From assembly GCF_014645015.1 (NCBI RefSeq), contig NZ_BMLC01000002.1, positions 620,001 to 684,000 of the forward strand: a DNA stretch of 64,000 bases, given 5' to 3'. The notes beneath the pieces were generated by a model that saw only the letters and a list, made by a program, of their open reading frames with translations, did no database searches and was not told the DNA's origin. This DNA is from Salinibacterium xinjiangense. Lineage in GTDB: Bacteria; Actinomycetota; Actinomycetes; Actinomycetales; Microbacteriaceae. Every line of letters starts with the position of its first letter. Position 1 is the stretch's first letter. Position numbers and translations under genes: made by a program. Positions 52,590 through 61,480 of the stretch are shown here, piece after piece.

Positions 52590-54049
52590 GGTGGATTTCG
52601 CGGCCGCGATCTACCAGTACTACGCAGACAACGGTGAGGCGTTCCTCGCGGATGAGCCGATCGCGCTCGCCGATGGCGGCGGATCCGCGTTCATCCGACG
52701 CGCCGGGCTGGGGGTGCTGCTCGGCATCATGCCGTGGAACTTCCCGTACTACCAGGTCGCCAGGTTCGCGGGCCCGAACATCGTCGTCGGCAACACGATC
52801 CTGCTGAAGCACGCCCAGCAGTGTCCGGAATCCGCCGCGGCGATCGCGCGCATCTTCGATGACGCCACCGCCGAGGTCGGGGCGCACGCCGGGGTGTACG
52901 TCAACATCTACGCCTCGAACGACCAGATCGCGACGGTCATCGCTGACCCCCGGCTGCAGGGTGTATCGGTCACGGGCTCTGAGCGGGCCGGCGCAGCGGT
53001 GGCCGAGCTGGCAGGCCGGCACCTGAAGAAGGTCGTGCTCGAACTCGGGGGCTCAGACCCGTTCATCCTGCTCTCGACCGATGACCTCGACGCAGCAGTG
53101 CAGGATGCGGTCAACGCACGACTCGACAACAACGGGCAGTCGTGCAACGGGGCGAAGCTGCGCACCACCATCGACGGCAAGAGAGTGTTCACGCCGATCC
53201 TGGTCGTCTTCGTTGCCCTGGGCATCACCGACCTGGTGTTCGCGCTCGACTCGATCCCCGCGATCTTCGGCATCACGACCGATCCGTTCATCGTCTTCAC
53301 CGCGAACATCTTCGCGCTGATGGGCCTGCGCCAGCTGTATTTCCTGCTCGGCGACCTGATCGACAAGCTCGAATACCTGCACTACGGCATCGCCTTCATC
53401 CTGGCCTTCATCGGTGTGAAGCTGTTCTTCCACGCCCTGGCCGAGAACGAACTGCCGTTCATCAACGGTGGGGAGCACGTGGAGTGGGCTCCCGAGATCT
53501 CGACGTGGGCGTCGCTGGCGGTCATCCTGTCGGCGATGACGATCTCCGTGGTCGCGAGCCTGGTCAAAATCCGCATCGACAAGAACCGCGCGAGCAAATC
53601 GACGGAGTCGGTCGACCGCTGACGACGCACCGCACCGAGGCATGGGCAGCACTGCCCATGCCTGCTGGTGCAGGGTTTCTCCCGGCGATTGGTACCGTGT
53701 AGACACCTGCGTCTCAAGGGTTGCGCAGGGCAAGCGGGGGAGAGCCGGATGTCGGTCGAGATCAGTCGCGAGTTTGCGCTGCCCGGGGTCACGGTGCGGT
53801 TCCGTTTCTCGGGGCACACCGATCGCGGTGCCGTCAGGCGCATCAACGAAGACAGTTTCCTGATGTCTGCCCCGCTGTTCGTGATCGCGGATGGCATGGG
53901 TGGGCACGCCTTCGGCGACCGGGCCAGCCAGGCGGCCATCGCCGTATTCACCGATGCGCTCATGGATGACGCCCCCGCGAGCGCCACCGCCATTCTCCAG
54001 ACCGTCACGCGGGCCAACGCTGCGGTGCTCGAGCTTTCTACCGGTAGCC
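52531..54049. repeat. Mosaic duplicate segment at the right border (direct repeat A right copy plus ALDH fragment)
   Basis: Bases 52531-53150 match 19391-20010 (offset 33,140), and 53151-54049 match 25101-25999 (offset 28,050). The switch occurs inside CAACGG followed by GCGAAG, present in both parents with one mismatch. The aldehyde-dehydrogenase part differs from its parent at about 25 mostly synonymous sites, while the terC/PP2C part is almost identical. Confidence 0.9.
52549..53622 (+). pseudogene. Aldehyde dehydrogenase::TerC chimeric ORF
   Basis: This 357-codon frame fuses about 200 residues of the aldehyde dehydrogenase (from VREMGKPL to NNGQSCNGAK, including catalytic Glu and Cys) directly and in frame to the C-terminal 156 residues of TerC (LRTTIDGKRVF to the end). 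The N-terminal 67 or so residues and the C-terminal third of the dehydrogenase are absent, and the TerC part lacks its first acidic motif. A product would probably be inactive. It has no obvious ribosome site. It is a recombination product, although translation cannot be excluded. Confidence 0.75.
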
Positions 54050-54078
54050 ACCCCGACCGTCGCTCAGCTCGACGCTGA
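53749..54078 (+). pseudogene. PP2C phosphatase fragment, right copy
   Basis: The first 100 residues match the left copy almost exactly ([29 protein letters not shown]). Similarity stops after the LELSTGS segment at about 54049, where FHA-gene DNA begins. It is thus cut about 70 residues earlier than the left copy and lacks most catalytic motifs. A start and ribosome site are intact, so a short peptide could be made. Confidence 0.8.
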
Positions 54079-54484
54079 CGGCACTGCGCTCGCCGAGATT
54101 GCCGTACCGGGCGTCGACGACGCCACCAGCATCAGCGTCTCGCGTCACACCGAACCCCGGTGGCACCTCGTGATCCTGGGCGGCGAGCCGGTCGTCGTTG
54201 AGGGGCAGCTCTACCTGGGTCGCAACCCGGTCGCTCCTGCCGATCATCCATCAGCCCGAGTTCTTGCCGTGGATGACCCGGCCAAGTCGGTCTCGAAGAC
54301 TCATGCCATGCTCGAGGTCGATGCCGACGGCCTCTGGGTGCTCGACCTCGACTCGACCAACGGTGTCTGGGTGGTGCCGGCCGGGGAGGGCGCGATAGAG
54401 GTCGAACCCGGGCAGCGGGTTGCGGTGCCCGCTGGCGCCGACCTCGAGCTAGGCGATCTCGTCATCCAGGTCGAACGGGGCTGA
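53891..54484 (+). CDS. FHA-domain protein, right copy, 5'-truncated
   Basis: The last 140 or so residues of this frame are native: [19 protein letters not shown], then a complete FHA domain with [29 protein letters not shown] and [15 protein letters not shown]. The upstream part (53891-54048) is PP2C DNA in another frame. Its FHA domain is only about 75 percent identical to the left copy, far more diverged than the adjoining PP2C/terC repeat. The two FHA genes are therefore paralogues or orthologues, not products of the recent duplication. The leucine leader begins 37 bp later. Confidence 0.65.
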   Translation: MAWVGTPSATGPARRPSPYSPMRSWMTPPRAPPPFSRPSRGPTLRCSSFLPVATPTVAQLDADGTALAEIAVPGVDDATSISVSRHTEPRWHLVILGGEPVVVEGQLYLGRNPVAPADHPSARVLAVDDPAKSVSKTHAMLEVDADGLWVLDLDSTNGVWVVPAGEGAIEVEPGQRVAVPAGADLELGDLVIQVERG

Positions 54485-54520
54485 GGAGCCCGCATCCACC
54501 CCGGGTGATACTCTCGAGTC

Positions 54521-54565
54521 ATGTATTTCGGTCGGCTTCTTCTTCCTTGCCGCGACGAGGCTTAG
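54521..54565 (+). CDS. leuL: Leucine leader peptide (attenuator) for leuCD
   Basis: ATG TAT TTC GGT CGG then CTT CTT CTT encodes [14 protein letters not shown], with three consecutive leucine codons of the rare CTT type in a high-GC genome. A GATACT box at 54507-54512 fits transcription beginning at or just before the ATG. The peptide end overlaps an 11-bp perfect hairpin. This is the arrangement of ribosome-mediated leucine attenuation: slow decoding at low charged tRNA-Leu changes the fold ahead of leuC. Confidence 0.75.
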   Translation: MYFGRLLLPCRDEA

Positions 54566-54608
54566 CCACCTGCCTCCCTCGTCGCGGAGCGGTGTTGCAC
54601 AGCAACAC
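54550..54608 (+). promoter_or_regulatory. Leader hairpins before leuC
   Basis: CCGCGACGAGG (54550-54560) pairs perfectly with CCTCGTCGCGG (54577-54587). A second hairpin, GTGTTGC-ACA-GCAACAC, follows at 54592-54608. Neither has a T run, so control may be by antitermination of a Rho-dependent site or by translation. The first arm lies inside the leader peptide's codons and would be opened by a translating ribosome. Confidence 0.7.
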
Positions 54609-54647
54609 GAACGAAGGCCGGGCCCTCGATCGACGAAGGACACGAGC

Positions 54648-56117
54648 ATGAACAGCACTCCTAAAACTCTGGCCGAGAAGGTCTGGGAAGACCACCTGGT
54701 CGTCAAGGGCGAGAACGGTACGCCCGACCTCATCTACATCGACCTGCACCTCGTGCATGAGGTGACGAGCCCGCAGGCGTTCGACGGCCTCCGCCAGGCC
54801 GGTCGTCCCGTGCGCAGGCTCGACCTCACGATCGCCACGGAAGACCACAACACCCCGACGCTGGCCATCGACAAGCCGATCGCCGACCTCACCAGCCGCA
54901 CCCAGATCCAGACCCTGCGCAATAACGCCGCCGAGTTCGGAGTGCGCCTGCACTCGCTCGGCGACATCGAGCAGGGCATCGTGCACGTCGTCGGACCGCA
55001 GCTCGGGCTCACGATGCCCGGCATCACGGTCGTCTGCGGCGACAGCCACACGTCGACGCATGGCGCGTTCGGCGCGATGGCGTTCGGCATCGGAACCTCG
55101 GAGGTCGAGCACGTGCTCGCCACCCAGACCCTCCCGCTGAACGCGTTCAAGACGATGGCGATCACGGTCGAGGGCACCCTGCGACCGGGCGTCACGGCGA
55201 AAGACATCATCCTCGCGGTCATCGCGCAGATCGGTACGGGCGGCGGGCAGGGTTATGTGCTCGAGTTCCGCGGAAGCGCCATCCGGGCCCTCTCGATGGA
55301 GGGTCGCATGACCATCTGCAATATGTCGATCGAGGCTGGCGCGCGCGCGGGTATGGTCGCGCCGGATGAAACGACCTACGCCTACCTGAAAGGCCGGGCC
55401 CACGCGCCGGAGGGCAGGGACTGGGACGACGCTGTCGCATACTGGGACACCCTCCCCACCGACGATGGAGCCGTGTTCGACGCCGAGGTCTTCCTCGACG
55501 CAAACACGCTGGAGCCGTTCGTCACCTGGGGCACCAACCCCGGCCAGGGCGTCTCGTTGAGCGAGAGCGTGCCTGACCCTGCAGCATTCGACGACGTGAA
55601 CGACCGGGCAGCAGCCGAGCGCGCACTGCAGTACATGGACCTGGATGCCGGCACCCCGATGAAAGACATCAGGGTAGACGCGGTGTTCATGGGTTCGTGC
55701 ACCAATTCCCGCATCGAAGACCTGCGCGCGTTCGCATCCATCATCGAGGGCCGTACCAAAGCCGACGGGGTGCGCGTCATGGTCGTGCCCGGCTCGGCAC
55801 GAGTGCGGATCGAGGCCGAGGCCGAGGGGATCGACAAGATCGTCCTGGCGTTCGGTGCCGAGTGGCGCTTCGCCGGGTGTTCGATGTGCCTCGGGATGAA
55901 CCCCGACCAGCTCGCGCCGGGGGAGCGTTGCGCTTCCACCTCCAACCGTAACTTCGAGGGCAGGCAGGGCAAGGGTGGCAGAACCCACCTCGTATCACCG
56001 CTGGTCGCCGCGGCGACAGCCATCAGGGGTACCCTGTCGAGCCCCTGGGACCTGGAGAACAGCCCCGTGCCGCAGTCTGATCCGACAACGCAGGCCGCCG
56101 CAAAGGTAGGTGCCTGA
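54648..56117 (+). CDS. leuC: 3-isopropylmalate dehydratase large subunit
   Basis: The 489-residue protein matches the aconitase-family large subunit. It contains [38 protein letters not shown] and [20 protein letters not shown]. The 4Fe-4S ligands are in [16 protein letters not shown] and [13 protein letters not shown]. With LeuD it interconverts 2- and 3-isopropylmalate. The ATG follows GAAGGACACGAGC. The stop overlaps the leuD ATG. Expression is probably controlled by the leucine leader upstream. Confidence 0.96.
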   Translation: MNSTPKTLAEKVWEDHLVVKGENGTPDLIYIDLHLVHEVTSPQAFDGLRQAGRPVRRLDLTIATEDHNTPTLAIDKPIADLTSRTQIQTLRNNAAEFGVRLHSLGDIEQGIVHVVGPQLGLTMPGITVVCGDSHTSTHGAFGAMAFGIGTSEVEHVLATQTLPLNAFKTMAITVEGTLRPGVTAKDIILAVIAQIGTGGGQGYVLEFRGSAIRALSMEGRMTICNMSIEAGARAGMVAPDETTYAYLKGRAHAPEGRDWDDAVAYWDTLPTDDGAVFDAEVFLDANTLEPFVTWGTNPGQGVSLSESVPDPAAFDDVNDRAAAERALQYMDLDAGTPMKDIRVDAVFMGSCTNSRIEDLRAFASIIEGRTKADGVRVMVVPGSARVRIEAEAEGIDKIVLAFGAEWRFAGCSMCLGMNPDQLAPGERCASTSNRNFEGRQGKGGRTHLVSPLVAAATAIRGTLSSPWDLENSPVPQSDPTTQAAAKVGA

Positions 56118-56713
56118 TGCAGAAGTTCACTTCCGTCACGGGCATTGCGGTTCCGCTGCAGCGCTCGAACATCGACACCGACCAGATCATTCCGGCCGTC
56201 TTCCTCAAGCGCGTCACCAAGACCGGATTCGAGGATGCCCTGTTCCACGGTTGGCGCCAGGATCCTGAGTTCGTGCTCAACCGTGAGCCGTTCACCCAGG
56301 GCACGGTGCTGGTAGCCGGGCCGGATTTTGGCACCGGATCGAGCCGCGAACACGCAGTCTGGGCGTTGAGGGACTACGGATTCCAGGTCGTGCTGAGCTC
56401 GAGGTTCGGAGACATTTTCAAAGGAAACTGCGGAAAGCAGGGGCTTCTCGCCGCCCAGCTCAGCGAGAAAGACATCGAGACGATCTGGCTGATCATCGAT
56501 GAGCAGCCGGGCGTGGAGGTGACAGTCGACCTCATAGCCAAAACCGTGACGGCTGGCAAGTCTGGCTTCGCTTTCGAGATCGATGAATACACTAGGTGGC
56601 GTTTGCTCGAAGGTTTGGACGATATCGGTCTGACCCTGCGCGATGAAGCGCGAATAACCGAGTTCGAGGCGAAGCGTGAAAGCTGGCGACCGAAGACTCT
56701 TCCCGCTCGCTGA
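56117..56713 (+). CDS. leuD: 3-isopropylmalate dehydratase small subunit
   Basis: This 198-residue swivel-domain subunit has [16 protein letters not shown] near the start, [21 protein letters not shown] (the substrate-specific loop) and the C-terminal [13 protein letters not shown] typical of LeuD. It completes the LeuCD enzyme. Overlap of its ATG with the leuC stop ensures coupled translation. Confidence 0.96.
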   Translation: MQKFTSVTGIAVPLQRSNIDTDQIIPAVFLKRVTKTGFEDALFHGWRQDPEFVLNREPFTQGTVLVAGPDFGTGSSREHAVWALRDYGFQVVLSSRFGDIFKGNCGKQGLLAAQLSEKDIETIWLIIDEQPGVEVTVDLIAKTVTAGKSGFAFEIDEYTRWRLLEGLDDIGLTLRDEARITEFEAKRESWRPKTLPAR

Positions 56714-56764
56714 GCTGGACATTCGAAATTCAACGGCTTAAGTGATAGCAATACAGAGGTGAGC

Positions 56765-58132
56765 ATGAACTCTCTTACCAAAGACGCCCAAAAGGCAGCA
56801 AAAAGGGTGGGACTCCTGTCAGACAAGATTGTGATCAACGGCGGTAAACCGCTCGTAGGCCGCATCGAGGTGCGGGGAGCGAAGAACCTGGCGACCAAGG
56901 CGATGGTCGCGGCGCTGCTGGCCGACACACCGAGTGTGTTGAAAGACGTCCCCGCGATCAGCGATGTCGTCATCGTGACGGGCATGCTCGAGGCGTACGG
57001 TGTCGCGGTGTCGAACGACGGCAACGGAACACTCAATCTCGACCCCAGCAACGTGCTGAAAGCGCACTTCGCCGAGATCGATGCCCTCGCGGGTTCGAGT
57101 CGCATCCCGATCCTGTTCTGCGGCCCGCTGCTGCACAGGCTCGGCGAGGCGCTCATCCCCGACCTGGGTGGATGCCGCATCGGCGACCGCCCCATCGACT
57201 TCCATATGGATGCCTTGCGAGCGTTCGGCGCTGTCGTCGACAAGAGCTACGAAGGCATCCGCCTCACGGCACCGAACGGCCTCAAGGGTGCAGCGATCGA
57301 GCTGCCATACCCGAGCGTCGGAGCGACCGAGCAGGTGCTGCTGACGGCCGTGCTGGCTGAGGGCGTCACTGAGCTCAAGAATGCGGCGATCGAGCCGGAG
57401 ATCATGGATCTCATCGCCATCCTGCAGAAGATGGGAGCGATCATCACGGTCGAGCCGAACCGCGTCATCTTCATCGAGGGGGTTGAGAAGCTCCACGGCT
57501 ACGAGCATCGCGCGCTCTTCGACCGCAACGAAGCCGCGAGCTGGGCATCCGCTGCGCTGGCCACCGAGGGCGACATCTTCGTCGGCGGGGCGAAGCAGCA
57601 GGAGCTGATGACGTTCCTGAACATCTTCCGTAAGGCCGGGGGAGCGTTCGACATCCACGAGGACGGCATCCGTTTCTATCACCCCGGCACTCCACTGAAG
57701 CCGGTCATGGTCGAGACCGATGTGCATCCTGGATTTATGACCGACTGGCAGCAGCCTCTCATCGTGGCCCTGACGAAGGCCGAAGGGCGTTCTGTCGTTC
57801 ACGAGACCGTCTATGAGAATCGCTTCGGCTTCACCGATGCGCTGATCAAGATGGGTGCAGACATCGTCGTGCACAAGGATGGTCTGGAATCGATCAGTCG
57901 CAGGGTTCCCCGTCGACCTCTCGAGCAGGCCGCCGTCATTACAGGCCCCACCAAACTGCATGGTGCCGAGATCGAGATCCCCGACCTTCGTGGTGGCTTC
58001 AGCCACCTCATCGCCGCGCTGACCGCCGAGGGGCAGTCGACTGTCACCAATGTGGGCATCATCAGCAGGGGATACGAGCACTTCATCGACAAGCTCGAAC
58101 TGCTCGGTGCCGATTTCGTCTACGAAGGCTAG
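56765..58132 (+). CDS. murA: UDP-N-acetylglucosamine 1-carboxyvinyltransferase
   Basis: The 455-residue enzyme transfers enolpyruvate to UDP-GlcNAc, the first committed step of peptidoglycan synthesis. RIEVRGAKNLATKAMVAALL is the N-terminal signature. The catalytic loop PDLGGCRIGDRPIDFHM keeps the cysteine (C137) that fosfomycin alkylates, unlike the Asp variant of mycobacteria. The ATG at 56765 is chosen because AGAGGTGA makes a good ribosome site; the GTG two codons earlier lies inside it. Confidence 0.95.
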   Translation: MNSLTKDAQKAAKRVGLLSDKIVINGGKPLVGRIEVRGAKNLATKAMVAALLADTPSVLKDVPAISDVVIVTGMLEAYGVAVSNDGNGTLNLDPSNVLKAHFAEIDALAGSSRIPILFCGPLLHRLGEALIPDLGGCRIGDRPIDFHMDALRAFGAVVDKSYEGIRLTAPNGLKGAAIELPYPSVGATEQVLLTAVLAEGVTELKNAAIEPEIMDLIAILQKMGAIITVEPNRVIFIEGVEKLHGYEHRALFDRNEAASWASAALATEGDIFVGGAKQQELMTFLNIFRKAGGAFDIHEDGIRFYHPGTPLKPVMVETDVHPGFMTDWQQPLIVALTKAEGRSVVHETVYENRFGFTDALIKMGADIVVHKDGLESISRRVPRRPLEQAAVITGPTKLHGAEIEIPDLRGGFSHLIAALTAEGQSTVTNVGIISRGYEHFIDKLELLGADFVYEG

Positions 58133-58155
58133 CTCTTCTTCGTTAGGTTGTGTGC

Positions 58156-58191
58156 ATGAGAGCTGGGTTCATGAAGGCTGTTCGACGGTGA
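58156..58191 (+). CDS. Short upstream ORF coupled to the acyltransferase gene
   Basis: ATG AGA GCT GGG TTC ATG AAG GCT GTT CGA CGG TGA encodes MRAGFMKAVRR, and its TGA overlaps the GTG start of the acyltransferase gene. A TAGGTT box lies six bases before its ATG. Such a leaderless mini-ORF could load ribosomes onto a start with no ribosome site. It is small and could be coincidental. Confidence 0.4.
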   Translation: MRAGFMKAVRR

Positions 58192-58970
58192 CCGAAGGCG
58201 TTCCAGCGACGGCGGGGTCGACACGCTCGACGTCGGAGAAGACCGCGATCTTCTGGTTGCTCGCGGGGGTTCTCATTCCGCTCATGAACATCGTCGGCCG
58301 GTATCGCGTGCGCGGTCTCGAGAACGTGCCGGAGGCGGGCCCGTTCGTGGTGGCTCCCAACCATTACAGCAACGTCGATCCGATCGTGATCGGGATCGGC
58401 CTGTGGAAGTCCGGCAGGATGCCTCGCTACTTCGCCAAGGCCTCCCTGTTCCGCATCCCCATCGTCGGGGCGATTCTGCGCAAGGCCGAGCAGATTCCGG
58501 TCGAACGCTCAGGCAACCCGCGTGATGGGGCTGGCCCGCTCCGACAGGCCCAGCAGATCGCTGCGGCCGGTCACGCCGTGGTGATTTACCCGGAGGGATC
58601 GCTGACGCGAGATCCTGACGGCTGGCCGATGCGCGGAAAGTACGGGGCCGTGCGCACGGCACTTGATGCGGGGATCCCCCTCATTCCTGCGGCCAGCTGG
58701 GGCGCGCACCTGATCATGCCGCAGTCGACGAACCGCCTGAGCCTCTTCCCTCGCAAGTCGGTCGACATCGTCTTCGGCGAACCCGTCGACCTCAGCGAGT
58801 TCGCCAACCGGCCGCGCGACTCGCGCGTGCTGGCCGAGGCGACCCTCAAGCTGATGACCGCGATCACCGCCCTCGTCGAGGGGCTGCGCAATGAGGCAGC
58901 GCCGACGCAACGCTGGAACCCCACCGAGCATGGCCAAACCGAGATCGGACGCTTCAATGACAAACGCTGA
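58188..58970 (+). CDS. plsC: 1-acyl-sn-glycerol-3-phosphate acyltransferase-like
   Basis: The 260-residue protein has the acyltransferase motifs APNHYSNVDP (H-x4-D type catalytic box), EQIPVERSG, YPEGSLTRDPDGWPMRGKYGA and IPLIPAASWG. It acylates lysophosphatidic acid at the membrane, with an N-terminal TM segment (about residues 17-40). GTG start, overlapping the mini-ORF stop. Its 3' end overlaps gpsA by 14 bp, so glycerol-3-phosphate formation and lipid acylation are translated together. Confidence 0.9.
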   Translation: MTEGVPATAGSTRSTSEKTAIFWLLAGVLIPLMNIVGRYRVRGLENVPEAGPFVVAPNHYSNVDPIVIGIGLWKSGRMPRYFAKASLFRIPIVGAILRKAEQIPVERSGNPRDGAGPLRQAQQIAAAGHAVVIYPEGSLTRDPDGWPMRGKYGAVRTALDAGIPLIPAASWGAHLIMPQSTNRLSLFPRKSVDIVFGEPVDLSEFANRPRDSRVLAEATLKLMTAITALVEGLRNEAAPTQRWNPTEHGQTEIGRFNDKR

Positions 58971-59985
58971 ACCACTGGCCCTGCAGGCTCGCAGGGTCGC
59001 TGTGCTCGGTGCAGGGTCGTGGGGCACCACTTTCGGCAAAGTCCTCGCCGATGGTGGCTCAGACGTCGCCATGTGGGCGCGTCGACCGGAGCTTGCACGC
59101 GAGATCTCCCAGTCCAAGCGCAATAGCGACTACCTGCCAGGCATCAACCTGCCTCGCGGGCTCTGGGCCTCGTCGAGACTGCCCGAGGTGCTGGATGGCG
59201 CCGAGCAGGTCTACCTGTCAGTGCCCGCCCAGTCTCTTCGCGAGAACCTGCGGATCGTGCGCGAACTCATCCCGGACGGTGCTGTGGTCGTCTCGCTGAT
59301 GAAGGGTGTCGAGAAGGGCACCCGCGCGCGGATGAGCGAGGTGATTCGCCAGGAACTCGGCATCGATAGTGACCGGGTCGCCGTGGTATCCGGGCCGAAC
59401 CTGGCGCTGGAGATCGCGAAGGAGTGGCCGACCGCCGCCGTCGTCTCGTCAGACAGCCTCGACACGGCAACCCTCGTCGCCATGACGTCTACCAACCGCT
59501 ATTTCCGCTCGTACGTGAACACCGATGTGATCGGCACCGAGTTCGGCGGCGTGCTGAAAAACCTGATCGCGGTGGCGATCGGCATCGTCGATGGGGTCGG
59601 CTACGGCGAGAACACCAAGGCATCCATCATCACGAGGGGGCTTGCCGAGATGACGGATTTCGCCGTCGCGTACGGGGCGAAGGCCGAGACGCTTGCGGGG
59701 CTTGCCGGGCTCGGCGACCTCATCGCCACGTGCGAGTCGTCGCTCTCCCGCAACAACACCGCGGGAAGGCTGCTCGGGCAGGGGTACAGCTTCAGCGAGG
59801 TTATCAAGCAGATGAACCAGACTGCGGAGGGGTTGTCATCCGTGGCACCGATCCTCGAACTGGCGCTGGCCAAGAACGTCGAAATGCCGATCGTCAGCCA
59901 GGTGGCCGAAGTACTGGCCGGTACGCTGGCTCCGCGCGATATCGCTCCGCATCTCACGACCGACGACATCCCGCAGGGGGAATAG
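58957..59985 (+). CDS. gpsA: NAD(P)H-dependent glycerol-3-phosphate dehydrogenase
   Basis: This 342-residue enzyme has the Rossmann motif VAVLGAGSWGTTFGKVLADGG, the catalytic region GTEFGGVLKNLIAVAIGIVDG and AGLGDLIATCESSLSRN. It makes sn-glycerol 3-phosphate from dihydroxyacetone phosphate for phospholipids, which fits the preceding acyltransferase. The ATG lies inside the end of that gene. The ddl gene starts right after its stop. Confidence 0.95.
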   Translation: MTNAEPLALQARRVAVLGAGSWGTTFGKVLADGGSDVAMWARRPELAREISQSKRNSDYLPGINLPRGLWASSRLPEVLDGAEQVYLSVPAQSLRENLRIVRELIPDGAVVVSLMKGVEKGTRARMSEVIRQELGIDSDRVAVVSGPNLALEIAKEWPTAAVVSSDSLDTATLVAMTSTNRYFRSYVNTDVIGTEFGGVLKNLIAVAIGIVDGVGYGENTKASIITRGLAEMTDFAVAYGAKAETLAGLAGLGDLIATCESSLSRNNTAGRLLGQGYSFSEVIKQMNQTAEGLSSVAPILELALAKNVEMPIVSQVAEVLAGTLAPRDIAPHLTTDDIPQGE

Positions 59986-61077
59986 TTGCCCAAATTGACA
60001 GTCGCGCTGCTTTTCGGCGGGCGCTCCGCCGAGCACACGATCAGCTGCGCCACCGCTGGAGGCGTACTGTCTGCGATCGACCGCGACAAGTACGACGTGA
60101 TTCCGATCGGTATTACCAGGGACGGCGCGTTCACACTCCAGCCCGATGACGCCGCGCTCTTCGCGCTCAACCCGACAGCGATGCCGGCGGTCACCGACAA
60201 CGGCAGCCGCGTGCTCTGGCCGGATTCTGCTGCCACCCGTGAGCTATCGGTGACGGCTGCCTCAGGGCAGCGCCGCTCACTCGGCACCGTAGACGTGGTG
60301 TTCCCGATCCTGCACGGGCCCTTCGGTGAGGACGGCACGGTGCAGGGCATGCTCGAACTGCTCGGCCTGCCGTACGTCGGAAACGGTGTACTGGCCTCGG
60401 CGCTCGGCATGGACAAGCACTTCACGAAGACCGCACTCGAAGCGGTCGGGGTGACGGTAGCGCCGTGGGTGACCGTATCGCCGGCGCAGTGGGCGGCAGA
60501 CAACGAGCTCTGGCGTGGTCGTGCGGCGTCTCTGGGCCTGCCGGTGTTCGTGAAGCCCGCGCGAGCCGGCTCATCCGTCGGCGTGACGAAGGTCACCGTC
60601 GCCGAGAAGCTGGATGCTGCACTCGAGACCGCGTGGGCAGAAGACGGCAAGGCGCTCATCGAGCGAGCCATCGTCGGACGTGAGCTCGAATGTGCCGTGC
60701 TGTCCGGACGCGACGGTTCGGCCACCAGGGTCAGTCTCGCTGGGGAGATCATCGTCCAGGGTGATGGCTTTTACGACTTCGAGGCAAAGTACATCGACGA
60801 CTCGGCTGCGCAACTGGTGTGCCCGGCCGAATTGACCGAGGGCGAACTCGCCGAGATGCAGAGAGTCGCGGCCCGCTCGTTCGAGGCGATCGGTGGATCG
60901 GGCCTCGCGCGGGTCGACTTCTTCTACACCGGCACCGAATTCGTGGTCAACGAACTCAATACGATGCCGGGGTTCACGCCGATCTCGATGTTCCCCAAGT
61001 GCTGGGCGGCGAGCGGTCTCGCGTATCCGCAGCTCATCGACGAACTTATCGAGCTGGGGCTGCAGGCGATCCGCTAG
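59986..61077 (+). CDS. ddl: D-alanine--D-alanine ligase
   Basis: The 363-residue ATP-grasp enzyme makes the D-Ala-D-Ala dipeptide of peptidoglycan. Signatures are LLFGGRSAEHTISCATAGG, ILHGPFGEDGTVQGMLEL, FVKPARAGSSVGVTKV and VNELNTMPGFTPISMFPK. Start is TTG directly after the gpsA TAG, with GGGGGA as ribosome site. It is convergent with the DUF1844 gene and overlaps its stop by four bases. Confidence 0.95.
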   Translation: MPKLTVALLFGGRSAEHTISCATAGGVLSAIDRDKYDVIPIGITRDGAFTLQPDDAALFALNPTAMPAVTDNGSRVLWPDSAATRELSVTAASGQRRSLGTVDVVFPILHGPFGEDGTVQGMLELLGLPYVGNGVLASALGMDKHFTKTALEAVGVTVAPWVTVSPAQWAADNELWRGRAASLGLPVFVKPARAGSSVGVTKVTVAEKLDAALETAWAEDGKALIERAIVGRELECAVLSGRDGSATRVSLAGEIIVQGDGFYDFEAKYIDDSAAQLVCPAELTEGELAEMQRVAARSFEAIGGSGLARVDFFYTGTEFVVNELNTMPGFTPISMFPKCWAASGLAYPQLIDELIELGLQAIR

Positions 61078-61424
61078 TTGACGGCGCCGGTGAGCTTCTC
61101 GCCAGGGCCCTTGCCCGGGGCATCCGGAATGGATGACGCTTCGCGAAACGCCAGCTGAAGCGATCGAAGGCCGTCGCGCAGGGGCCGCGCGTGCTGGTCG
61201 CCGATCTCGGGAGCGGCGGCAACCACCAGGCCAGCGAGCACCGTGATGAGCTTGCGCGCTTCGTCGAGGTCGATGTCGGCCGTCGCGTTCGGGCTGTCTG
61301 ACAGCCCGAGCTTCACCGCTGCAGCGCTCATGAAGTGCACCGCAACCGTGTTGATCAACTCGACAGCGGGAACCTCGGAGATGTCCCTGATCTCGTCATC
61401 TGCGTCGAATCGTGCGTCGCTCAT
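61074..61424 (-). CDS. DUF1844 protein
   Basis: The 116-residue protein contains DISEVPAVELINTVAVHFMSAAAVKLGL and LDEARKLITVLAGLV, the helical pattern of DUF1844, which is found beside infC in many actinobacteria. Function unknown. The start MSDARF at 61424 follows AAAGGACTCC on the minus strand; an upstream extension would cross the infC promoter. Confidence 0.8.
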   Translation of the reverse strand: MSDARFDADDEIRDISEVPAVELINTVAVHFMSAAAVKLGLSDSPNATADIDLDEARKLITVLAGLVVAAAPEIGDQHARPLRDGLRSLQLAFREASSIPDAPGKGPGEKLTGAVN

Positions 61425-61480
61425 GGAGTCCTTTGTTGATTGGGCTTGGTCGTTTGGCGCGGTAGCTGCTATTCTTCTAC

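Noticed and set aside
52531-54049. Right-hand repeat dismissed as a simple assembly duplication
   Set aside because: The copies differ at many scattered, mostly silent sites and join two non-adjacent source segments, which a plain assembly duplication would not produce; an assembly error at the junctions still needs read-level checking.
55382-56722. 446-codon minus-strand frame opposite leuC and leuD
   Set aside because: leuC and leuD are unmistakable on the plus strand; this frame has no recognisable motif.
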